Source: Acanthosepion pharaonis
Taxonomy: Eukaryota > Mollusca > Cephalopoda > Sepiida > Sepiidae
Length of the DNA: 64,000 nt
Reading direction: 5' to 3'
NCBI GenBank assembly: GCA_903632075.3
Contig: CAHIKZ030005210.1
Coordinates: 299,001-363,000 of the forward strand
Positions 53,087 through 62,575 of the stretch are shown piece by piece. The notes under the pieces were generated by a model. That model was not told the DNA's origin and did not search any database. It was given only the letters and a program-made list of their open reading frames with translations. Position 1 is the stretch's first letter; every line of letters begins with the position of its first letter. Position numbers and translations under genes: made by a program.

Positions 53087-53400
53087 TCGTCTTTGTTCAT
53101 TTGGTCGCTACATTCTCCAACCGTAATATATCTTTTAAAAATTCTGAGAGTTGTTGCCATGTTTCCAATAGTTATTTGGATTTGGATCTTCGTCTTTGTT
53201 CATTTGGTCGCCATTTCTCCAACCGTAATATATCCTTTAAAATTCTGAGAGTTGTTGCCATGTTTCCAATAGTTATTTGATTTGATTCGTCTTTGTTCAT
53301 TTGGTCGCTACATTCTCCAACCGTAATATATCCTTTAAAATTCTGAGAGTTGTTGCCATGTTTCCAATAGTTATTTGGATTTTGTCGTCTTTGTTCATTT

Positions 53401-53680
53401 GGTCGTACTTCCAACCGTAATATATCCTTTAAAATTTGAGAGTTGTTGCTATGTTTCCAATAGTTATTTGATTTATCCTTTGTTCAAACATTCTCCAACC
53501 GAAATATATCCTTTAAAATTTGAGAGATTTTTCTTGTATGTTTTTAATAGTTATTTGAGATTTGATCTTCCAATAGTTCTTTGTTCATTTGGTCATTTAC
53601 ATTCTCCAACCGTAATATATCCTTAAAAATTTGAGATTCTGTTCGTCTTGTTCATTTGGTCGCTACATATCCTAATATAT
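53401..53680 (+). repeat. Run of about three rearranged monomers
   Basis: Alterations include GGTCGTACTTCCAACCG, GATTTATCCTTTGTTCAAACATTC, GAGAGATTTTTCTTGTATG, CTTCCAATAGTTCTTTG and TTGAGATTCTGTTCGTC. Each unit keeps CCAACCG-TATATCC but loses or repeats other parts. Confidence 0.75.
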
Positions 53681-54307
53681 CCTTTAAAATTCTGAGTTGT
53701 TGCCATGTTTCCAATAGTTATTTGGATTTGGATCTTCGTCTTTGTTCATTTGGTCGCTACATTCTCCAACCGTAATATATCCTTTAAAATTCTGAGAGTT
53801 GTTTGCCATGTTTCCAATAGTTATTTGGATTTGGATCTTCGTCTTGTTCATTTGGTCGCTACATTCTCCAACCGTAATATATCCTTTAAAATTCTGAGTT
53901 GTTGCTTATGTTTCCAATAGTTATTTGATTTGATCTTCGTCTTTGTTCATTTGGTCGCTACATTCTCCAACCGTAATATATCCTTTAAAATTCTGAGAGT
54001 TGTTGCCATGTTTCCAATAGTTATTTGGATTTGGATCTTCGTCTTTGTTCATTTGGTCGCTACATTCTCCAAACCGTAATATATCCTTTAAAAATTTGAG
54101 AGTTGTTTGCCATGTTTCCAGATCTTTATTTGATTTGGATCTTCGTCTTTGTTCATTTGGTCGCTACATTCTCCAACCGTAATATATCCTTTTAAAATTT
54201 GAGAGTTGTTGCCAAAATTCCAATAGTTATTTGGATTTGGATCTTCGTCTTTGTTCATTTGGTCGCTACATTCTCCAACCGTAATATATCCTTTAAAATT
54301 CTGAGAG

Positions 54308-54482
54308 TTAAAAATCAATAGTTATTTGAGAGTTGTTGCCAATATATCCTTTTTAAAATAGTTATTCCAATAGTTTTGATTTCTTCGTCTTTGTTCATTT
54401 GGTCGCTACATTCTCCAACCGTAATATATCCTTTAAAAATTCTGAGAGTTGTTGCTGAAGTTATTTGGATTTATGTTTCCAA
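54308..54482 (+). repeat. Scrambled monomers
   Basis: GAGAGTTAAAAATCAATAG leads to TTATTTGAGAGTTGTTGCC and then directly to AATATATCC, so the order of landmarks is broken. TTATTCCAATAGTTTTGATT and GTTGCTGAAG-TTATTTGGATTT before ATGTTTCC show further misplacement. Confidence 0.75.
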
Positions 54483-55514
54483 TAGTTATTTGGATTTGGA
54501 TCTTCGTCTTTGTTCATTTGGTCGCTACATTTCTCCAACCGTAATATATCCTTAAAATTCTGAGAGTTGTTGCCATGTTTCCAATAGTTATTTGGATTTG
54601 ATCTTCGTCTTTGTTCATTTGGAATATACATTCTCCAACCGTAATATATCCTTTAAAAAATTCTGAGAGTTGTTGCCATGTTTCCAATAGTTATTTGATT
54701 TGGATCTTCGTCTTTGTTCATTTGGTCGCTACATTCTCCAACCGTAATATATCCTTTAAAATTCTGAGAGTTGTTGCCATGTTTCCAATAGTTATTTGGA
54801 TTTGGATCTTCGTCTTTGTTCATTTGGTCGCTACATTTTCCAACCGTAATATATCCTTAAAAAAAATTCTGAGAGTTGTTGCCATGTTTCCAATAGTTAT
54901 TTTGATTTGGATCTTCGTCTTTGTTCATTTGGTCGCTACATTCTCCAACCGTAATATATCCTTTTAAAATTTGAGAGTTGTTGCCATGTTTCCAATAGTT
55001 ATTTGGATTTGATCTTCGTCTTTTGTTCATTTGGTCGCCAACATTCTCCAACCGTAATTTATATCCTTTAAAAATTTGAGAGTTGTTGCCATGTTTCCAA
55101 TAGTTATTTGGATTTGGATCTTCGTCTTTGTTCATTTGGTCGCTACATTCTCCAACCGTAATATATCCTTTAAAATTCTGAGTTGTTGCCATGTTTCCAA
55201 TAGTTATTTGATTTGGATCTTCGTCTTTGTTCATTTGGTCGCTACATTCTCCAACCGTAATATATCCTTTTAAAATTTTGAGAGTTGTTGCCATGTTTCC
55301 AATAGTTATTTGGATTTGGATCTTCGTCTTTGTTCATTTGGTCGCTACATTCTCCAACCGTAATATATCCTTTAAAAATTTGAGAGTTGTTGCCATGTTT
55401 CCAATAGTTATTTGATTTGGATCTTCGTCTTTGTTCATTTGGTCGCTACATTTCCAACCGTAATATATCCTTTAAAAATTCTGAGAGTTGTTGCCATGTT
55501 TCCAATAGTTATTT

Positions 55515-55820
55515 GGATTTGGATCTTCGTCTTTGTTCATTTGGTCGCTACATTCTCCAACCGTAATATATCCTTTAAAATTCTGAGAGTTGTTGCCATG
55601 TTTCCAATAGTTATTTGGATTTGGATCTTCGTCTTTGTTCATTTGGTCGCTACATTCTCCAACCGTAATATATCCTTTAAAATTCTGAGAGTTGTTGCCA
55701 TGTTTCCAATAGTTATTTGGATTTGGATCTTCGTCTTTGTTCATTTGGTCGCTACATTCTCCAACCGTAATATATCCTTTAAAATTCTGAGAGTTGTTGC
55801 CATGTTTCCAATAGTTATTT
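55515..55820 (+). repeat. Three consecutive 102-bp monomers
   Basis: Three adjacent units start at 55515, 55617 and 55719. Each lacks one A in the A-tract, giving exactly 102 bp; the next unit, at 55821, returns to 103 bp. Because 102 is divisible by three, both strands stay open through this stretch with a 34-residue period, which explains the long open frames around 55412-56032 (plus) and 55472-55906 (minus). Confidence 0.95.
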
Positions 55821-56994
55821 GGATTTGGATCTTCGTCTTTGTTCATTTGGTCGCTACATTCTCCAACCGTAATATATCCTTTAAAAATTCTGAGAGTTGT
55901 TGCCATGTTTCCAATAGTTATTTGATTTGGATCTTCGTCTTTTGTTCATTTAAAAATACATTCTCCAACCGTAATATATCCTTTAAAAATTCTGAGAGTT
56001 GTTGCCATGTTTCCAATAGTTATTTGCCTTGATTTGGATCTTCGTCTTTGTTCATTTGGTCGCTTGTTCATTCTCCAACCGTAATATATCCTTTAAAAAA
56101 TTTGAGTGTTGTTGCCATGTTTCCAATAGTTATTTGATTTGGATCTTCGTCTTTGTTCATTTGGTCGCTACATTCTCCAACCGTAATATATCCTTTAAAA
56201 TTCTGAGAGTTGTTGCCATGTTTCCAATAGTTATTTGGATTTGATCTTCGTCTTTGTTCATTTGGTCGCTACATTCTCCAACCGTAATATATCCTTTAAA
56301 AATTCTGAGAGTTGTTGCCATGTTTCCAATAGTTATTTGATTTGATCTTCGTCTTTGTTCATTTGGTCGCTACATTCTCTTTAAAAACCGAGAATATATC
56401 CTTAAAATTTGAGAGTTGTTGCTATGTTTCCAATAGTTATTTGATTTGATCTTCGTCTTTGTTCATTTGGTCGCTACATTCTCCAACCGTAATATATCCT
56501 TTAAAAATTCTGAGAGTTGTTGCCATGTTTCCAATAGTTATTTGATTTGGATCTTCGTCTTTGTTCATTTGGTCGCTACATTCTCCAACCGTAATATATC
56601 CTTTAAAATTTGAGAGTTGTTGCCATGTTTCCAATAGTTATTTGATTTTGATCTTCGTCTTTGTTCATTTGGTCGCTACATTCTCCAACCGTAATATATC
56701 CTTTAAAATTTGAGAGTTGTTTATGTTTCCAATAGTTATTTGATTTGGATTCGTCTTTGTTCATTTGGTCGCTACATTCTCCAACCGTAATATATCCTTT
56801 AAAATTCTGAGAGTTGTTGCCATGTTTCCAATAGTTATTTGGATTTGGATCTTCGTCTTTGTTCATTTGGTCGCTACATTCTCCAACCGTAATATATCCT
56901 TAAAAATTCTGAGAGTTGTTGCCATGTTTCCAATAGTTATTTGATTTGGATCTTCGTCTTGTTCATTTGGTCTTTACATTCTCCAACCGTAATA

Positions 56995-57360
56995 TATATC
57001 TGAGAGCTGCCATGTTTCAAAATTTTTTGGATTTCGTCTTGTTTGCCGCTACATGTAATATATCCTTTTAAAAGTTATTTGGATGTTTTGGATTTGGATT
57101 TCGTCTTTGTTCATTTGGTCGCTACATTCTCCAACCGTAATATATCCTTTAAAAATTCTGAGAGTTGTTGCCATGTTTCCAATAGTTATTTGGATTTGGA
57201 TCTTCGTCGTAGTTCGTTTGTTCATTTGGTCGCTCACATTCTCCAACCGTAAAATTCTGAGAGTTGTTGCCATTTAAAAAATTTGGATTGTCTTGTTCAT
57301 TTGGTTGTTGCCCAAATGTAATATTCCTTAAAATTTGAGAGTTATTTAGTTATTTGGATC
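56995..57360 (+). repeat. Most heavily rearranged stretch before the right end
   Basis: About four units contain TATATATCTGAGAGCTGCC, CAAAATTTTTTGG, CTTGTTTGCCGCTACATG, AAAGTTATTTGGATGTTTTGG, TCGTCGTAGTTCGTTTG and GGTTGTTGCCCAAATG. Only one unit, near 57105-57200, is close to normal. Everything is still recognisable as satellite in plus orientation. Confidence 0.75.
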
Positions 57361-57627
57361 TTCGTCTTTGTTCATTTGGTCGCTACATTCTCCAACCGTA
57401 ATATATCCTTTAAAAATTCTGAGAGTTGTTGCCATGTTTCCAATAGTTATTTGGATTTGATCTTCGTCTTGTTCATTTGGTCGCTATATTCTCCAACCGT
57501 AATATATCCTTTAAAATTCTGAGAGTTGTTGCCATGTTTCCAATAGTTATTTGGATTTGGATCTTCGTCTTTGTTCATTTGGTCGCTACATTCTCCAACC
57601 GTAATATATCCTTTAAAATTTGAGAGT

Positions 57628-57758
57628 CGTTTCCATGTTTCCATTAGTTAGTTATTTGCCATGAGAGTCGTTGCCATGTGTTCAGTTATTTGTTTCATTC
57701 TCCAACCGTAATATATCCTTTAAAATTTTAGTTTTGCCATGTTTCCAATAGTTTGGAT
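57628..57758 (+). repeat. Rearranged monomers with GAGTCGTT variant
   Basis: GAGAGTCGTTTCC and CCATTAGTTAGTTATTTGCC are followed by ATGAGAGTCGTTGCC, ATGTGTTCAG and TTATTTGTTTCATTCTCC. A GAGTCGTT-containing part is present twice, and the GGATTTGGATC to GGTCGC part is missing once. Confidence 0.75.
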
Positions 57759-58125
57759 CTTCGTCTTTGTTCATTTGGTCGCTGTTACATTCTCCAACCG
57801 TAATATATCCTTTAAAATTTGAGAGTTGTTGCGATGTTTCCATAGTTATTTGGATTTGGATCTTTCGTCTTTGTTCATTTGGTCGCTACATTCTCCAACC
57901 GTAATATATCCTTTTTAAAAATTCTGAGAGTTGTTCATTTTGCGATGTTTCCAATGAAGTTATTTGGATTTGATCTTCGTCTTTGTTCATTTGGTCGCTA
58001 CATTCTCCAACCGTAATATATCCTTTAAAATTTGAGAGTTGTTGCCATGTTTCCAATAGTTATTTGGATTTGATCTTCGTCTTTGTTCATTTGGTCGCTA
58101 CATTCTCCAACCGTAATATATCCTT

Positions 58126-58468
58126 TAAAATTTAGTTAGAGTCGTTGTTCATTTGTTTCCAATAGTATATTTGATTGAAATTCGTCTTTTGTTCATTTGG
58201 TCGCTTACATTCTCCAACCGTAATATATCCTTTAAAATTTGAGAGTCGTTGCCATGTTTCCAAATAGTTATTTGATTTGATCTTCGTCTTTGTTCATTTG
58301 GTCGCTACATTCTCCAACCGTAATATATCCTTTAAAATTCTTGAGTTGTTGATATCCATATCGAGAGTTTTCCAATAGTTATTTGATTTGGATCTTCGTC
58401 TTTTGTTCATTTGGTCGCTACATTCTCCAACCGTAATTTTATATCCTACTAGTTATTGATTTTTAAAA
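58126..58468 (+). repeat. Several rearranged monomers
   Basis: TTTAGTTAGAGTCG and TTGTTCATTTGTTTCC open the block. GTTGATATCCATATCGAGAG replaces GTTGTTGCC, and TATCCTACTAGTTATTGATT precedes a second A-tract. Near-normal units lie between these lesions. Confidence 0.7.
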
Positions 58469-58765
58469 TTTGAGAGTTGTTGCCATGTTTCCAATAGTTA
58501 TTTGGATTTGATCTTCGTCTTTGTTCATTTGGTCGCTACATCTCCAACCGTAATATATCCTTTAAAATTTCTGAGAGTTGTTGCCAGTTTCCAATATTTA
58601 TTTGATTTGATCTTCGTCTTTGTTCATTTGGTCGCGACATTCTCCAACGGTAATATATCCTTTAAAAATTCTGAGTGTTGTTGCCATGTTCCAATAGTTA
58701 TTTGGATTTGGATCTTCGTCTTTGTTCATTTGGTCGCTAAGTATTCTCCAACCGTAATATATCCT

Positions 58766-58842
58766 CAAAACTGCTTATGTTTCCAAAGTTATTTGATTGG
58801 AACTTCGTCTTTGTTCATTTTGTAAATTCTCTGACCGTTGAG
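58766..58842 (+). repeat. Shortened monomer
   Basis: TATATCCTCAAAACTGCTTATG lacks the TTCTGAGAGTTGTT part, and the next unit reads TTTTGTAAATTCTCTGACCG into TTGAGAG, lacking TATATCC and the A-tract. Confidence 0.75.
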
Positions 58843-59205
58843 AGTTGTTGCCATGTTTCCAATAGTTATTTGATTTGGATCTTCGACTTTGTTCATTTGG
58901 TCGCCACATTCTCCAACCGTAATATATCCTTTAAAAAATAGTTATTTGGATTTGAATTTTCGTCTTTGTTCATTTGGTCGCTACATTTCTCCAACCATAG
59001 TTAATATATCCTTTAAAAATTTGGAGTTGTTGTTATGTTTCCAATAGTTATTTGAATTGATCTTTCGTCTTTGTTCATTTGGTCGATACATTCTCCAACC
59101 GTAATATATCCTTTAAAATTCTGAGAGTTGTTGCCATGTTCCCAAAAGTTATTTGATTTGGATCTTCGTCTTTGTTCATTTGGTCATACATTCTCCAACC
59201 GTATA

Positions 59206-59512
59206 TCCTTTAAAAATTTTTATCTATGTTTCAATAGTTATTTGGATTTGAATATTCGTCTTGTTCACTTTTGGCATTCTCCAACCGTAATATATCCTTT
59301 TTAAAAAAACTTGAGAGTTGTTGCTATTTACAATAAGTTATTTGATTTGATCTTCGTCTTGTTCATTTGGTCGCTACATTCTCCTAAACTGTAATATATC
59401 CACTGTCTTATTTGGCTCACATTCTCCAATAATTCTGATTTGGATTCGTCTTTGTTCATTTGGTCGCTACATTCTCCAACCGTATATATCCTTAAAATAT
59501 GCCATGTTTTAG
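59206..59512 (+). repeat. Run of about three shortened monomers
   Basis: AAATTTTTATCTATG lacks GAGAGTTGTTGCC. CACTTTTGGCATTC replaces CATTTGGTCGCTACATTC, TATATCCACTGTCTTATTTGG lacks most of a unit, and TTAAAATATGCCATG again lacks GAGAGTTGTT. Confidence 0.75.
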
Positions 59513-60690
59513 TTATTTGGATTTGGATTTTCGCCTTTGTTCATTTGGTCGTTACATTCTCCAACCGTATTATATCCTTAAAAAATTTGAGAGTTGTTAT
59601 TTACACAGTTATTTGATTTGGATCTTCGTCTTTGTTCATTTGGTCGCTATATTCTCCAACCGTAATATATCCTTTTAAAAATTCTGAGAGTTGTTGCCAT
59701 GTTTCCAATAGTTATTTGGATTTGAATTCGTCTTTTTGTTCATTTGGTCGCTCATTCTCCAAACCGTAATATCTCCTTTAAAATTTGGAGGTTATGCTTA
59801 TGTTTCCATAGTTATTTGATTTGGATCTTTGTCTTTGTTCATTTGGTCGCTATTTCCAACCGTAATATATCCTTTAAAATTCTGAGAGTTGTTGTGATGT
59901 TTCCAATAATTTAGATTTATTTGTCTTGATTTGGATCTTCGTCTTTGTTCATTTGGTCTTTGTCTACGCTACATTCTCCAACCGTAATATATCCTTTAAA
60001 AAATTTTGAGAGTCGTTGCCTGTTTCCAGTTAGTTATTTGATTTGGACTTTCGTCTTGTTCATTTGGTCGCTCTATTCTCCAACCGTAATATATCCTTAA
60101 AAATTCTGAGAGTTGTTGCCATGTTTTCAATAGTTATTTGGATTTGGATCTTCGTCTTGTTCATTTGGGTCGCTACATTCTCCAACAGTAATATATCCTT
60201 TTAAAATTCAGAGATTTGTTGCCATTTTTCCAATAGTTATTTGGATTTGATCTTCGTCTTTGTTCATTTGGTCGCTACATTCTCCAAAAACCGTAATATA
60301 TCCTTTTAAAAATTCTGAGTGTTGTTGCTATGTTTCCAATAGTTATTTTGGATTTGGATCTTCGTCTTTGTTCATTTGGCTGCTACATTCTCCAACCGTA
60401 ATATATCCTTTAAAATTCTGAGAGTTGTTGCCATGTTTCAATAGTTATTTGACGGATCTTCGTCTTTTTCATTTGGTCGCTACATTCTCCAACCAATATA
60501 TCCTTTAAAAATTTGAGTGTTGCAATGATTCCAATAGTTATTTGATTTGATCTTTCGTCTTGTTCATTTGGTCGCTACATTCTCCAAACCGTAATATATC
60601 CTCAAAAAATTCTGTGAGTTGTTGCCATGTTTCCAATCGTTATTTGATTTGGATTCGTCTTTGTTCATTGGTCGCTAGCAATTCTCCAAC

Positions 60691-60836
60691 CGTAATCCTT
60701 TATAGTTGTTAAAAAAGTTATTGAGAGTTGTCTTGTTCATTTTGGTCGCAATAGTTATTTAAAATTTGGATCTGTTTCCAATTGTTATTTGATTTAATTT
60801 GGTCTTTTGTTCATTTGGTTACAAACCCTAATATAT
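60691..60836 (+). repeat. Scrambled monomers
   Basis: CCGTAATCCTTTATAG leads to TTGTTAAAAAAGTTATTGAGAG and GTCTTGTTCATTTTGG. CGCAATAG, TTATTTAAAATTTGGATC and CTGTTTCCAATTG follow. Landmarks are out of order across about one and a half monomer lengths. Confidence 0.75.
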
Positions 60837-61737
60837 CCTTTAAAAAATTTGGAGAGTTGTTGCTATGTTTCCAATAGTTATTTGATTTGATCTTCGTCTT
60901 TGTTCGTTTGGTCGCTACATTCTCCAACCGTATATATCCTTTAAAAATTTGAGTGTTGTTGCCATGTTTCCATAGTTATTTGATTTGGATCTTCGTCCTT
61001 GTTCATTTGTCGTTACATTCTCCAACCGTAATATATCCTTTAAAATTCTGAGAGTATGCCATTTTCATTAGTTATTTGATTTGATTCGTCTTCTTTGTTT
61101 GGTCGCTACATTCTCCAACCGTAATATATCCTTTAAAAATTTGAGAGTTGTTGCCATGTTTCCAATAGTTATTTGGATTTGAATCTTCGTCTTTTTCATT
61201 TGGTCGCCACAGCCCAACCGTAATATATCCTTTTAAAAATTTGAGAGTCGTTGCCATGTTTCCAATAGTTATTTGGATTTGATCTTCGTCTTTTGTTCAT
61301 TTGGTCGCTACATTCTCCAACTGTAATATATCCTTTTTAAAAATTTGAGAGTTGTTTATGTCGTTAGTTATTTGGATTTGATCTTCGTTCCTGTTCATTT
61401 GGTCGCTACATTCTCCAACCGTAATATATCCTTTAAAATTCTGAGAGTTGTGCCATGTTTCCATTAGTTATTTGATTTGATCTTCGTTTTTGTTCATTTG
61501 GTCGTTACATTTTCCAACTGTAATATATCCTTTAAAATTTGGAGTTGTTGCCATGTTTCCATTAGTTATTGGATTTGGATCTTCGTCTTTGTTCATTTTG
61601 GTCGCCACATTCTCCAAACCGTAATATATCCTTAAAAATTCTTGAGAGTTGTTGCCATGTTTCCAATAGTTATTTGGATTTGATCTTCGTCTTTGTTCAT
61701 TTGGTCGCTACATTCTCCAACAGTAATATATCCTTTA

Positions 61738-61832
61738 AAATTTGAATTCTGAGAGTTGTTCGCTTGTTCATTTGGTCGTTTCCTGTAATATATCCTTTAA
61801 AAATGTTATTTGGCTCAATAGTTATTGGATCT
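61738..61832 (+). repeat. Scrambled monomer
   Basis: TTTGAATTCTGAGAG repeats the A-tract junction, GTTCGCTTGTTCATTTGG replaces the GTTGCCATG part, and CGTTTCCTGTAATATATCC leads to a second A-tract joined to TGTTATTTGGCTCAATAG. Confidence 0.75.
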
Positions 61833-62465
61833 TCGTCTTTGTTCATTTTTGTCGCCACATTCTCCAAACGTAATATATCCTTTAAAATTTGAGAGTTGTC
61901 GCTATGTTTCCAATAGTTATTTGGATTTGATCTGTCTTGTTCATTTTGTCGCCACATTCTCCAAATCGTAATATATCTTCAAAATTTGAGAGAGTTGCCA
62001 TGTTTCCAATAGTTATTTGATTTGGATCTTCGTCGTTTTGTTCATTTGGTCGCCACATTCTCCAACTGTAATATATCCTTTAAAATTTGAGAGTTGTTGC
62101 CATGTTTCCAATAGTTATTTGATTTGGATCTTCGTCTTTTGTTCATTTGGTCGATACATTCTCCAACTGTAACATATCCTTTAAAAATTCTGAGAGTTGT
62201 TGCCATGTTTCCAATAGTTATTTGATTTTGATTTCGTCTTTTGTTCATTTGGTCGCTACATTTCCAACCGTAATATATCCTTTAAAAATTCTGAGAGTTG
62301 TTGCTATGTTTCCAATAGTTATTTGATTGAATATTCGTCTTTGTTCATTTGGTCGCTACATTCTCCAACCGTAATATATCCTTTTTAAAATTTGAGAGTT
62401 GTTGCCATGTTTCCAATAGTTATTTGGATTTGGATCTTCGTCTTGTTCATTTGGTCGCTACATTT

Positions 62466-62575
62466 CCAACCGTAATATCCAAAAATTTGAGAGTTTAATA
62501 ATTCTGTTAGAGACTTTTGTTGCCATGTTTCCAATAGTTATCCTTTTGCTGATTTGATTTCTTTGATCTTCGTCT
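62466..62575 (+). repeat. Monomer with insertions
   Basis: CGTAATATCC is joined to AAAAATTTGAGAG, followed by TTTAATAATTCTGTTAGAGAC before TTTTGTTGCC. The next start reads TTATCCTTTTGCTGATTTG, with extra bases. The region is enlarged, not shortened. Confidence 0.7.

Noticed and set aside
56995..57360. A degraded transposable element in the scrambled right zone
   Set aside because: Every piece is recognisable as satellite sequence in plus orientation. No terminal repeats, target duplications or coding remnants were seen.
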